Under the pieces are notes generated by a model. The model was not told where the DNA came from. It searched no databases and saw nothing but the letters and a program-made list of their open reading frames with translations. Shown here piece after piece: positions 6,508 to 14,625 of a stretch of DNA of 39,890 nt. The position numbers and the translations under genes were made by a program. Every line of letters starts with the position of its first letter. Position 1 is the stretch's first letter. The stretch lies in contig JAZQWV010000079.1 of assembly GCA_045632525.1 (NCBI GenBank), positions 1-39,890 on the forward strand, read 5' to 3'. The DNA is from Fimenecus sp045632525. GTDB lineage: Bacteria; Bacillota; Clostridia; Oscillospirales; Acutalibacteraceae.

Positions 6508-9469
6508 ATTTGAAAAAATTCTCGTTCTTGGTGCAGGTCCCGTTAAAATCGGTCAGTCACTTGAGTTTGACTATTCTGCATTGCAGGTTTGCAAAGCACT
6601 CAAAGAAGAGGGCATTACTGTAATTTTTGCAAACTCAACACCGTCTGCTTTGGCAACCGATAAAGAATTTGCAGACAGAGTTTATATCGAACCACTCAAT
6701 ATTGAAAGTGTAAAGAAAATTCTTGAAAGAGAAAAACCTGACGCACTTCTTTCAACTGCAGGTGGCGATGATAGTCTTGAATTGAGCCTTGAACTTGCTC
6801 AAAACGGCTATTTAGAAGAAACAAATACAGTTCTTATTGGTATTAATCAAGATGTTATCCGTAGTGTTAAAAACAGACATTCATTTGTTGATGCACTTGA
6901 CGAAATGAACGAGCCAACAGTGCCTGCACTCGTTGTAAATGGTGTACAAGAGGCTTGTGACTTTGCTGATAAAGTTGGTTATCCCGTTATTGTTCGTCCC
7001 GCTTACACTCCTGACAGAGAAAGTGCAGAATACTGTAATACCAAAGAAAGCCTTTGGGTAAAAGCAGAAAAAAGTCTTGAAACTTCAATTGTTAGTCAGA
7101 TTCTTGTTGAAAAAAGTATCGCAGGTTGGAAAGAACTTGAATTTGAAATTATGCGTGATAAAGCAGATAACTGTATCAGCGTGTCTAGTGTTGAAAGTGT
7201 TGACCCTGTTGGTATTCATACAGGTGACTCAATTGTTGTAATCCCTGCACAGACTTTAACAGATTCAGAGTTTACTCGTCTTCGCAGAGCAGCGAGAAAA
7301 ATAGTTTCTCGTTTGGGAATCGAAGGTAGCTGTAATGTTCAGTTTGCATTGAGTCCTGATGGTAAAGAATATGTTGTAACAGGCGTTGACCCTCGCGTTA
7401 GCCGTACATCTGCTCTTGTTTCAAAAGCAACAGGATACAGAATTGCTTATGTTTCAGCAAAAATTGCTCTTGGCAAAACTTTGTTTGAAATTGAAAATGA
7501 TATAACAGGTTGCACAACTGCTTGCAGTGAACCTGCTCTTGATTATTGTGCAGTTAAATTCCCTAAATGGTCATTTGACAGCTTTGGTGATGCAAATCGT
7601 ACATTAGGTACAATGATGCAGGCGACAGGTGAGTGTCTCACAGTCGGTACAGGCTTTGAACTTGCATTTATGAAAGCAGTCAGAAGTATGAATAAAAGCC
7701 ATACACCAAGACTTCCACAGTTTGAGAATATTACTGATGACGAACTCAAAAATATCATAAGTCTTGCTGATGACCGTCGAATTTTTGCGGTGTATGAAGC
7801 ACTTTACAGAGACATTGATATTGATGAGTTAAATAAAATTACAAATATCGATAAATGGTTCTTGTTCAAACTCAAAAATATTGCAGAAACAGAAAAAACT
7901 ATTGAAAACAACGATAGTTTTGAGGTTTATGAATACGCAAAGAATATGGGATTCACAGACTTTGCAATTGAGCAAATCCGTGGTGAAAAACCAGAGTATG
8001 AACTCAACGCGGTGTTTAATTCAATTGACACTTGCTCTGCTGAATTTGACGCTAAAAAACCATATTTCTATTCGGTTTATGGCGCAGATAACGAAGCAGA
8101 AATCTTTATAAATGCAAATAAAACAGATAAGAAAAAAGTTCTTGTAATCGGTAGTGGTCCTGCTGTTACAGGCCGAAGTGGTGACAGTGATTATTGCACA
8201 GTTCATTGTGTAAAATCATTGAAAAACCAAGGTTTCCAGGTTGTTCTTCTCAACAATAACCCCGCATCAGTTACAACTGACTACAATGTTGCTGACAGAG
8301 TTTATCTTGACCCACTTACAGACGAAGACATTTTGAATGTAATCAGAACAGAAAAGCCTGATTATGCAGTTCTTCTCTTTGGTGGCGAAGATGCAATCAA
8401 AAAGTCAGAATTATTGCAGAGCGCAAATGTTGAAATAATAGGTGCAGACTTTGATTTCTTTAAGAAGATTTCAAATAAAATCGAATTCTTTGATATTCTT
8501 GATGATGCTAATGTTAAACATACAAGCAGTAAAAAAGTATTTGTTGGTACTTGTATCGAAGCACACATCATTTCAGACGGTGAAGATTTCTTCATTCCTG
8601 CACTTTGTGAACACATCGAAAAAGCACATATAAATTCGGGTGACTCAATTTCAGTTGTTCCAACAATCAGCATCAACGATACAATTCGTGACATCTTGCT
8701 TGAATATGTAAAATCAATTACAGCAGAGCTTAAATTCAAAGGTGCAATTGATATGCAGTTTGTAGCTTTTGATAATAATCTCTATGTTACAAAGGCATCT
8801 GTAACAGACACAACTCTCGTTCCTTTTGTTACAAAAGCATCGGGAATTGATGTTACTGATATTACAGTTCGTTGTATGGCTGGCGAAAAGCTTGTTGATA
8901 TGGGTGTTGCAGTTGGTACAATTGCTAACCCAGATAAATTCTTTGTTCGTGTACCTGTGTTCAGCTTTGAGAAACTTAAGGGTGCAGATATGCTTCTCGG
9001 CGAAAAAACAAAGTCAACAGGTGACGTAATGGCAATTGGCGATACCTTTGATAACGCACTTCTTAAAGGTATGATTGCATCAGGTATGAGAATTAAGAGA
9101 ACAGGCTCAATTCTTGTGTCAGTTCGTGAAGGTGACAAGGCTTATGTTTCTAAAATGGCAAACAGATTTTTGAGTCAGGGCTTTAAAATCTATGCTACTA
9201 GCGATACTGCCAAACTTCTCAATGCCAATCATATCGCAGCAAACACAGCAAATGGTGAAAATGCAGTTGCAATGATAAATTCTAATAAATTTTCTTATGT
9301 TGTTTCAACTCTTGAGAATGTTCGTGGCAACGAAGAAGAACTTATGATTCGTCGTGCTGCTCTTATGAAGAAAGTTCCTTTATTTACATCTGTTCAAAGT
9401 GCTTATGCATTCTCACGAGCATTAGAAAACAATAATGTTATGGAAGAATTAGAGGTAACTGATATATGA
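6500..9469 (+). CDS. CarB-like protein with degenerate ATP-grasp sites
   Basis: A 989-residue relative of the carbamoyl-phosphate synthetase large subunit (E. coli 1073). Both pre-ATP-grasp halves (ILVLGAGPVKIGQS, VLVIGSGP), the oligomerisation middle (NITNIDKWFLFKL) and the C-terminal MGS-like allosteric domain (VREGDK, ATSDTA) are recognisable. In the first ATP-grasp domain the glycine-rich loop after R166 reads PAYTPDRESAE, with no glycine. The metal ligands of the ExNPR motif become Gly295 and Asp297. In the second, about 60 residues including its Arg/Gly loop are missing near residue 675. The ExNPRxxR ligands are Lys765, Ser767 and Thr769. GGQ motifs are also altered in both halves (GGDD, GGED). 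The ATG at 6500 is preferred over the GTG at 6491 because it is spaced correctly from GGACGG. Synthetase activity is unlikely. Confidence 0.88.
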   Translation: MNKFEKILVLGAGPVKIGQSLEFDYSALQVCKALKEEGITVIFANSTPSALATDKEFADRVYIEPLNIESVKKILEREKPDALLSTAGGDDSLELSLELAQNGYLEETNTVLIGINQDVIRSVKNRHSFVDALDEMNEPTVPALVVNGVQEACDFADKVGYPVIVRPAYTPDRESAEYCNTKESLWVKAEKSLETSIVSQILVEKSIAGWKELEFEIMRDKADNCISVSSVESVDPVGIHTGDSIVVIPAQTLTDSEFTRLRRAARKIVSRLGIEGSCNVQFALSPDGKEYVVTGVDPRVSRTSALVSKATGYRIAYVSAKIALGKTLFEIENDITGCTTACSEPALDYCAVKFPKWSFDSFGDANRTLGTMMQATGECLTVGTGFELAFMKAVRSMNKSHTPRLPQFENITDDELKNIISLADDRRIFAVYEALYRDIDIDELNKITNIDKWFLFKLKNIAETEKTIENNDSFEVYEYAKNMGFTDFAIEQIRGEKPEYELNAVFNSIDTCSAEFDAKKPYFYSVYGADNEAEIFINANKTDKKKVLVIGSGPAVTGRSGDSDYCTVHCVKSLKNQGFQVVLLNNNPASVTTDYNVADRVYLDPLTDEDILNVIRTEKPDYAVLLFGGEDAIKKSELLQSANVEIIGADFDFFKKISNKIEFFDILDDANVKHTSSKKVFVGTCIEAHIISDGEDFFIPALCEHIEKAHINSGDSISVVPTISINDTIRDILLEYVKSITAELKFKGAIDMQFVAFDNNLYVTKASVTDTTLVPFVTKASGIDVTDITVRCMAGEKLVDMGVAVGTIANPDKFFVRVPVFSFEKLKGADMLLGEKTKSTGDVMAIGDTFDNALLKGMIASGMRIKRTGSILVSVREGDKAYVSKMANRFLSQGFKIYATSDTAKLLNANHIAANTANGENAVAMINSNKFSYVVSTLENVRGNEEELMIRRAALMKKVPLFTSVQSAYAFSRALENNNVMEELEVTDI

Positions 9470-9873
9470 TTATAATGTCAGTGGATTATGGTGATGTAAG
9501 AACAGGAATTGCCGTTTGCGACAAAATGCAGATTTTAGCATCACCAGTTTGCGTAATCACCGAAAAAAATAGAGATGTTCTTGTTGAAAAAATCGCAGAA
9601 TTGGCAAAAGAAAGAAATGTTGAACGCATCTGTGTTGGACTTCCACAAAATATGGACGGAAGTTATGGGTTTCGCAGTGATGCTTGCCGTGAACTTGGCA
9701 AATTGCTTGAAGAAAAAACGGGCATAACTGTTGCTTTTCAAAATGAAAGATTAACAACAGTTTCGGCACATAATATTCTCAATGCAGTTGATGTTCGTGG
9801 CAAAAAAAGAAAAGCAGTTGTTGACGCAGTTTCAGCGGTGCTTATTCTTGAAGATTATATGAGAACAGTCTAA
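9466..9873 (+). CDS. ruvX: RuvX/YqgF-family Holliday-junction resolvase-like nuclease
   Basis: A 135-residue cytoplasmic protein of the YqgF/RuvX RNase H-fold family, implicated in resolving recombination junctions and in pre-16S rRNA end maturation. The N-terminal VDYGDVRTGIA carries the first catalytic Asp and the conserved Arg-x-Gly. VGLPQNMDG matches the family's GLP box, NERLTT carries the conserved Glu/Arg, and the C-terminal DAVSAVLILEDY supplies the last Asp. Length is normal. The start overlaps the carB-like stop as ATGA and has AGAGG 10 bases upstream, so translation is probably coupled to the CarAB-like pair. This link to a housekeeping gene may help keep the upstream genes transcribed. 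Confidence 0.9.
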   Translation: MIIMSVDYGDVRTGIAVCDKMQILASPVCVITEKNRDVLVEKIAELAKERNVERICVGLPQNMDGSYGFRSDACRELGKLLEEKTGITVAFQNERLTTVSAHNILNAVDVRGKKRKAVVDAVSAVLILEDYMRTV

Positions 9874-9890
9874 AAAATGACAAAATAAAT

Positions 9891-9928
9891 GCTTGATACC
9901 GTGTAAAATGGTATCAAGCTTTTTTTTT
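9891..9928 (+). terminator. Strong terminator after ruvX
   Basis: A perfect 10-bp stem (GCTTGATACC at 9891-9900, GGTATCAAGC at 9910-9919), a 9-base loop and nine consecutive T residues form a textbook Rho-independent terminator. It separates the carAB-like/ruvX operon from spoIIGA. Confidence 0.93.
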
Positions 9929-9942
9929 GTGTGGTGATTTAA

Positions 9943-10743
9943 TTGATTGTGTATGTTGACGTGCTGATTGTAATAAATATTCTTGTAAATTATTTTATGA
10001 TTTTAGCCGTAAAAACCATATCAAGAACGAACACCACGCGAGTGAGAATTTTATTAGGCGCAATAGTTGGTGGACTGTCATCGTTATTACTCTTTTTAGA
10101 CGATTTAGGTATCATAATGACACTTTTAAAGGTGCTTTCAGCGGTAATGATGTCAATCATAACTTTTGGAATAAAACCTGTTAAAAGACTAATAAAAGCG
10201 ACGTTTTGGCTGTTTGCAATATGCTTTATTTTCGGTGGAACAATGTTTGCAATTTATATGTTTACCGAAATCGACATAATGCTTTATAACAACGGGATTG
10301 TGTATTTTGATATTGATATTACATTTCTTGTGATATGCTCTGTAATTGCTTATATAGTGATTACACTAATCACAAAATTGACCGACAAAAAAGCGCCAAA
10401 AGCAAAAGAATATTACATAAAAATTCAGACTGATAAAAAAACAGTTTCTTGCCGAAGTTTAATGGATACGGGTAATAATCTTCGTGAGCCTTTTTCGAAT
10501 TTTCCTGTAATCATGATGGATAAAACTATGTTTTGCGAGTTGTTTGACGAGAAAGACAAAATAAGACTTATTCCCGTGTCAACCGTAAGTGGTGAAACGC
10601 TTCTTAAAGCATATCGCCCTAACTTAATTGAAATGGGAGAATATAAAACTGATAAAGTTTATATTGCCGAAAGCCTTGTACCATTAGATGAATACAAAAT
10701 TATCTTAAATATAAATCTTGAAGGAGAAATGCATAATGACTAA
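9943..10743 (+). CDS. spoIIGA: Sporulation sigma-E processing peptidase SpoIIGA
   Basis: A 266-residue membrane aspartic protease that cleaves the pro-sequence of sigma-E after septation. The N-terminal part contains about five membrane segments (roughly residues 3-20, 33-53, 57-75, 81-103, 119-144). The C-terminal domain has the catalytic motif D175-T-G-N178 in LMDTGNNLREPF, matching the family's single catalytic Asp. The start is a TTG with GGTGAT seven bases upstream; no better in-frame ATG exists. The gene overlaps sigE by 8 bases, the standard spoIIGA-sigE order. It begins only 14 bases after a strong terminator, so its own promoter must lie within or before that hairpin; I could not place one reliably. 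Confidence 0.92.
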   Translation: MIVYVDVLIVINILVNYFMILAVKTISRTNTTRVRILLGAIVGGLSSLLLFLDDLGIIMTLLKVLSAVMMSIITFGIKPVKRLIKATFWLFAICFIFGGTMFAIYMFTEIDIMLYNNGIVYFDIDITFLVICSVIAYIVITLITKLTDKKAPKAKEYYIKIQTDKKTVSCRSLMDTGNNLREPFSNFPVIMMDKTMFCELFDEKDKIRLIPVSTVSGETLLKAYRPNLIEMGEYKTDKVYIAESLVPLDEYKIILNINLEGEMHND

Positions 10744-11440
10744 ATTAAAACTGTTCTTACAAAAATTATATCTTCGTTTTTTTAAGTGTGGAGTTTATTA
10801 TATAAACGGCCCAATGTCCTTGCCTGAACCACTGACAAAAGAAGAAGAACAACTTTTGAGTGAACAATTGGCAAGTGGTGATGATAAAGCACGCGAAAAA
10901 CTGATAGTACATAATTTAAGACTTGTTGTGTATATAGCAAAAAAATTTGAAAGTTCAGGAGTTAATATTGAAGACCTGATTTCAATAGGCACAATAGGTC
11001 TAATTAAAGCAGTTAATACATTTTCACCTGAAAAGAACATAAAACTTGCAACCTATGCTTCTCGTTGTATAGAAAATGAAATATTGATGTATCTTCGCAA
11101 AATTGCATCACAAAAAATGGAAATTTCTCTTGATGAGCCACTTAATACTGATTGGGATGGCAACGAGCTAATGCTTGCTGATGTGTTGGGTAGTGAAGGG
11201 GACGAAATAAGCCGTGAAATTGAAGAAGATGATGAGAAAAGATTGGTTATGGAAATCATTAAAACATTGCCTGAAAGAGAAAGAATAATTATTGATATGA
11301 GATTTGGTTTAGGTGATAAAGAAGAATTAACTCAAAAGGAAGTTGCTGATAAATTAGGCATTTCTCAAAGCTATATTTCAAGACTTGAAAAGAGAATAAT
11401 CAAGCGCATTGGCGATAAACTGAAAGCAATGTCAAAATAG
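10736..11440 (+). CDS. sigE: RNA polymerase sporulation sigma factor sigma-E (pro-form)
   Basis: A 234-residue sigma-70-family factor that directs early mother-cell transcription. It is very close to Bacillus SigE: region 2 (NLRLVVYIAKKFE, GTIGLIKAVNTF, YASRCIENEILMYLR), the SFDEPLN-like linker and region 4 with the ISQSYISRLEKRIIKR helix-turn-helix. The N-terminal pro-sequence (about residues 1-25, hydrophobic and basic) and the GVYYING processing region are present, matching SpoIIGA encoded just upstream. The start at 10736 is chosen because AAGGAG lies 9 bases before it; the in-frame TTG at 10718 lacks such a site. Unlike the common spoIIGA-sigE-sigG cluster, no sigG follows. Confidence 0.96.
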   Translation: MTKLKLFLQKLYLRFFKCGVYYINGPMSLPEPLTKEEEQLLSEQLASGDDKAREKLIVHNLRLVVYIAKKFESSGVNIEDLISIGTIGLIKAVNTFSPEKNIKLATYASRCIENEILMYLRKIASQKMEISLDEPLNTDWDGNELMLADVLGSEGDEISREIEEDDEKRLVMEIIKTLPERERIIIDMRFGLGDKEELTQKEVADKLGISQSYISRLEKRIIKRIGDKLKAMSK

Positions 11441-11492
11441 TAAAAATTTTTAAAAATATTTTTAAAAAACTATGTTAAAAAGTAAACGAATA

Positions 11493-11501
11493 TGATATAA
11501 T
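11493..11501 (+). promoter_or_regulatory. Extended -10 promoter of the oxidoreductase operon
   Basis: TGATATAAT (11493-11501) is a perfect extended -10 element about 60 bases ahead of the first gene. The -35 region is poor (TGTTAA near 11473), as is common for extended -10 promoters. Confidence 0.6.
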
Positions 11502-11562
11502 GTACAAGATAATGAATAAAATGTCGAATAATGGCATTTTAAAGAAAAAGAAGGGTGTATTT

Positions 11563-12993
11563 ATGACTTACGATGTAGCAATTGTAGGTGCCGGTGTTGT
11601 CGGCGGTTTAATTGCGCGTGAACTCAGTCGCTATGAACTCAATGTTGCTTTGCTTGAAAAATGCAACGATGTTGCAATGGGCACAACAAAAGCAAATAGT
11701 GCAATCGTTCACGGTGGTTTTGACGCTCATAACGGTACTCTCAAAGCTGAACTTAATGTTAAAGGTACTGCAATGATGCCTGAACTCTGTAAAAAACTTT
11801 CTGTTCCATTTAAAAAGAATGGTTCAGTAGTTGTGGCTTTTTCTGATAGTGAAATGGACCATGTTAAAGAACTCTATGAACGCGGTGTTAAGAATGGTGT
11901 TCCAGAACTTTCAGTAATCGACCAAGCAGAACTTCGCAGAATTGAACCAAACATCAGCGACAAGGCTGTTGGTGCACTTCTTTGTGAAAGTGCTGGTATT
12001 GTTTGTCCTTATGAACTTACAATCGCAGCAGTTGAAAATGCTGTTACAAATGGTGTTGAATTCATCAGAAATTGTGATGTTAAAGCAATTAGTGAAAATG
12101 CTGACGGTTATGTTCTTGATACAACAGCAGGTGACATCAATGCTAAACATATTATCAATGCAGCAGGCAACTTCTCAGATGACCTTGCTCGTATGGTAGG
12201 GGATGATTCAATCGAACTCATTCCAAGAAAAGGTGAATATTATCTTCTTGATAAATCAGTTGGCAACTTGGCTGTACATACAATTTTCCAATGCCCAAAT
12301 GAAATGGGTAAAGGTATTCTTGTAACACCAACAGTTGACGGTAACCTTCTTATCGGACCAACTGCAATTAATCAGGATAGCAAAGAAGATACAGACACAA
12401 CTCCTGCAGGTCTTATTGAGATTGTTGAAAAGGCTCTTAAATCAGTGCCAATCGTTTCAGCAAGAAATGCAATCACATCATTCGCAGGTGTTCGTGCTCA
12501 TCCGGTTAATGATGATTTCATCATTGGTTGGTGTGATAAGAGTGCAAACTTCTTGAATGTTGCTGGTATCGAGTCACCAGGTCTTTCATCAGCTCCTGCA
12601 ATCGCAACTTATGTTCGCGACATTCTTGCAGAAAAAGTAGAGCTTAAAGAAAAAGCATCTTACACAGATGAAAGAGAAGAACCTGTTCGTTTCCGTCACA
12701 TGTCAGATGAAGAAAGAGCAGAACTTATCAAGAAAAATGCAGCTTATGGCAGAATTGTTTGCCGTTGCGAAACAATTACAGAAGGCGAAATCATTGATGC
12801 AATCAAAGCTCCTGCAGGTGCTCGTGATGTTGACGGTGTTAAGCGTAGAACAAGAGCAGGCATGGGTCGTTGCCAAGGTGGTTTCTGTGGAAGTAAAGTA
12901 GTTGAAATCCTTGCTCGTGAACTTGGTGTGGATATGAATGAAATCACAAAGTTCGGTGGAGAGTCAAAGATTATTTACGAAAGAACAAAGTGA
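11563..12993 (+). CDS. FAD-dependent oxidoreductase with [2Fe-2S] domain (GlpA/GlpO-like)
   Basis: A 476-residue DAO-family flavoprotein resembling the anaerobic glycerol-3-phosphate dehydrogenase of Clostridia, which oxidises glycerol-3-phosphate (or a related hydroxy acid) in the cytoplasm. The Rossmann motif VGAGVVG is at residues 8-14. TTKANSAIVHGGFD matches the FAD-contacting segment. A BFD-like [2Fe-2S] domain near the C-terminus supplies C400, C402, C437 and C442. The ATG at 11563 follows an AAGAAGGG site and starts exactly at the nucleotide-binding fold; a longer frame upstream adds an unlikely leader. It heads a three-gene module whose partners are an NAD/FAD protein and a DUF1667 protein, the typical set. 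The substrate is inferred from this context; no glycerol kinase or facilitator gene adjoins. Confidence 0.85.
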   Translation: MTYDVAIVGAGVVGGLIARELSRYELNVALLEKCNDVAMGTTKANSAIVHGGFDAHNGTLKAELNVKGTAMMPELCKKLSVPFKKNGSVVVAFSDSEMDHVKELYERGVKNGVPELSVIDQAELRRIEPNISDKAVGALLCESAGIVCPYELTIAAVENAVTNGVEFIRNCDVKAISENADGYVLDTTAGDINAKHIINAAGNFSDDLARMVGDDSIELIPRKGEYYLLDKSVGNLAVHTIFQCPNEMGKGILVTPTVDGNLLIGPTAINQDSKEDTDTTPAGLIEIVEKALKSVPIVSARNAITSFAGVRAHPVNDDFIIGWCDKSANFLNVAGIESPGLSSAPAIATYVRDILAEKVELKEKASYTDEREEPVRFRHMSDEERAELIKKNAAYGRIVCRCETITEGEIIDAIKAPAGARDVDGVKRRTRAGMGRCQGGFCGSKVVEILARELGVDMNEITKFGGESKIIYERTK

Positions 12994-13003
12994 GGTGCTG
13001 AAA

Positions 13004-14257
13004 ATGTTGAATTTTGATTTAGCCGTTGTTGGCGGCGGTCCTGCTGGTATGGCAGCAGCGCTTAAAGCAAGAGAAAACGGTGTAGAAAAAATTATCGTTC
13101 TTGAACGCGCTGAAACTCTCGGTGGTATTCTTGAACAGTGCATTCATACAGGTTTTGGTCTTCACTATTTTGGCGAAGAACTTTCAGGACCTGAATATGC
13201 AGGCAGATTTATGAAACTTCTTGCAGATACAGATATCGTTGTTAAAACAGACACAATGGTACTTGACATTGCAGAAGATAACACTGTTACTGCTGTTAAT
13301 AAAAAAGATGGTCTTCTTAAAATCAATGCAAAAGCGGTTGTGCTTGCAATGGGTTGTCGTGAAAGACCAAGAGGAGCATTAAATATCGCAGGTTGCCGTA
13401 CATCAGGTATTATGACTGCGGGTACTGCTCAGAAATATGTTAATATCGATGGCTATATGCCAGGTCACGAGGTTGTAATCTTGGGCTCAGGTGACATCGG
13501 TCTTATTATGGCTCGTCGTATGACACTTGAAGGCGCAAAGGTTAAAATGGTTTGCGAATTGATGCCATATTCAGGCGGTCTTACAAGAAATATCGTTCAA
13601 TGTCTTGACGACTTCGGTATTCCACTTAAACTCAGTTGCACGGTTGTGGCAACTCATGGTAAAGACAGACTTGAAGGTGTTACAATCGCAAAGGTTGACG
13701 ATAAACTTCAACCAATTCCGGGCACAGAAGAATATGTTCCTTGCGACACACTTATGTTGTCAGTCGGCCTTATTCCTGAAAATGAACTTTCAAAGAATGC
13801 AGGACTTGAACTCGACAGAATCACTAGTGGTCCTCGCGTTGACGAATATCGTGAAACAGAGCAAAAAGGCGTATTTGCTTGTGGTAATGTTCTTCAGGTT
13901 CATGACCTTGTTGACTATGTTACAGAAGAAAGCCAGATTGCAGGTCTTGGTGCTGCTAAATATATTAAAGGCGAAAAAGTTACAGGTGACTGTGTTTATA
14001 CAGAAGGTATCAACGGTGTTCGTTACATCGTTCCACAGAGAATTAATTGTGCAACAGATACTGATGTTAAACTCTATTTCCGTGTAGGCGCTGTTTACAA
14101 CAATGCAAAGATTGTTGTTGAGTGCAATGGTGAAGAAATTCTTTCAAAGAAAAAGAAGAAACTTTGTCCAGGCGAAATGGAATATGTTACTCTCAAGCAG
14201 TCAGTAATCAGCACATTACCTGTTGATTCAAAAATTATCGTTAGAGTGGAGGCGTAA
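13004..14257 (+). CDS. NAD(P)/FAD-dependent oxidoreductase, second subunit of the module
   Basis: A 417-residue pyridine-nucleotide-disulphide-oxidoreductase-fold protein with two nucleotide-binding motifs: GGGPAGM near residue 9 for FAD and GSGDIG near residue 164 for NAD(P). The family-typical GGILEQCIHTGFG segment follows the FAD motif. It lacks a thioredoxin-reductase CxxC pair. In Clostridia this protein always accompanies the GlpA/GlpO-like FAD protein and the DUF1667 protein, probably passing electrons between the dehydrogenase and NAD or a carrier. The start at 13004 has GAGGTG 6 bases upstream, 10 bases after the previous stop. Confidence 0.84.
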   Translation: MLNFDLAVVGGGPAGMAAALKARENGVEKIIVLERAETLGGILEQCIHTGFGLHYFGEELSGPEYAGRFMKLLADTDIVVKTDTMVLDIAEDNTVTAVNKKDGLLKINAKAVVLAMGCRERPRGALNIAGCRTSGIMTAGTAQKYVNIDGYMPGHEVVILGSGDIGLIMARRMTLEGAKVKMVCELMPYSGGLTRNIVQCLDDFGIPLKLSCTVVATHGKDRLEGVTIAKVDDKLQPIPGTEEYVPCDTLMLSVGLIPENELSKNAGLELDRITSGPRVDEYRETEQKGVFACGNVLQVHDLVDYVTEESQIAGLGAAKYIKGEKVTGDCVYTEGINGVRYIVPQRINCATDTDVKLYFRVGAVYNNAKIVVECNGEEILSKKKKKLCPGEMEYVTLKQSVISTLPVDSKIIVRVEA

Positions 14258-14262
14258 TAAAA

Positions 14263-14625
14263 ATGGAAAAAAGAGAACTTGTATGTGTTGCATGTCCTTT
14301 AGGTTGTCCCATTACTGTTACCCTTGACGATAATGGTGCAGTAACAGAAGTTACAGGCAATACTTGCAAACGCGGTGAAGCTTATGCTCACACAGAATGC
14401 ACAAACCCAACAAGAATGCTCACAACAACCGTTAAGGTTGAGGGTGGCAGTGCTTATGTTGTGCCTGTAAAGAGCGCAAACCCAATTCCAAAGGGTATGA
14501 TGATGGAATGTATGGAAGTTATAAATAAAGCATCTATCAAAGCACCTGTTAATATCGGTGATGTTGTTATTGAGAACATTCTCGGTACAGGTGTTGATAT
14601 TGTGGCAACTAACTATGCAGAATAA
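14263..14625 (+). CDS. DUF1667 Cys-rich redox partner protein
   Basis: A 120-residue protein with four clustered cysteines in the N-terminal third (C8, C11, C15 in CVACPLGC, and C35 in NTCKRG) followed by C46. The pattern suggests an Fe-S cluster or metal site, as in the N-terminal Fe4S4 segment of molybdopterin oxidoreductases. DUF1667 proteins follow the two flavoproteins in clostridial glycerol-3-phosphate oxidation operons and probably act as an electron-transfer subunit; this role is inferred from genomic association. The ribosome site GGAGGCG lies just upstream. Its 3' end overlaps the fucosidase gene by 11 bases. Confidence 0.85.
   Translation: MEKRELVCVACPLGCPITVTLDDNGAVTEVTGNTCKRGEAYAHTECTNPTRMLTTTVKVEGGSAYVVPVKSANPIPKGMMMECMEVINKASIKAPVNIGDVVIENILGTGVDIVATNYAE

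Noticed and set aside
5422..9469. Annotating the pair as functional carbamoyl-phosphate synthetase (carA, carB)
   Set aside because: The overall family match is clear, but the catalytic Cys/His/Glu and both ATP-grasp metal and loop motifs are missing, so assigning synthetase activity or the standard gene symbols would mislead.
9865..9942. Spo0A boxes and a sigma-A promoter with long spacing ahead of spoIIGA
   Set aside because: The best candidate (TGACAAA near 9879) matches the box poorly and no -10 at the expected place is convincing.
11441..11480. Terminator after sigE
   Set aside because: The A/T runs are self-complementary but contain no GC-bearing stem; no reliable terminator can be claimed.
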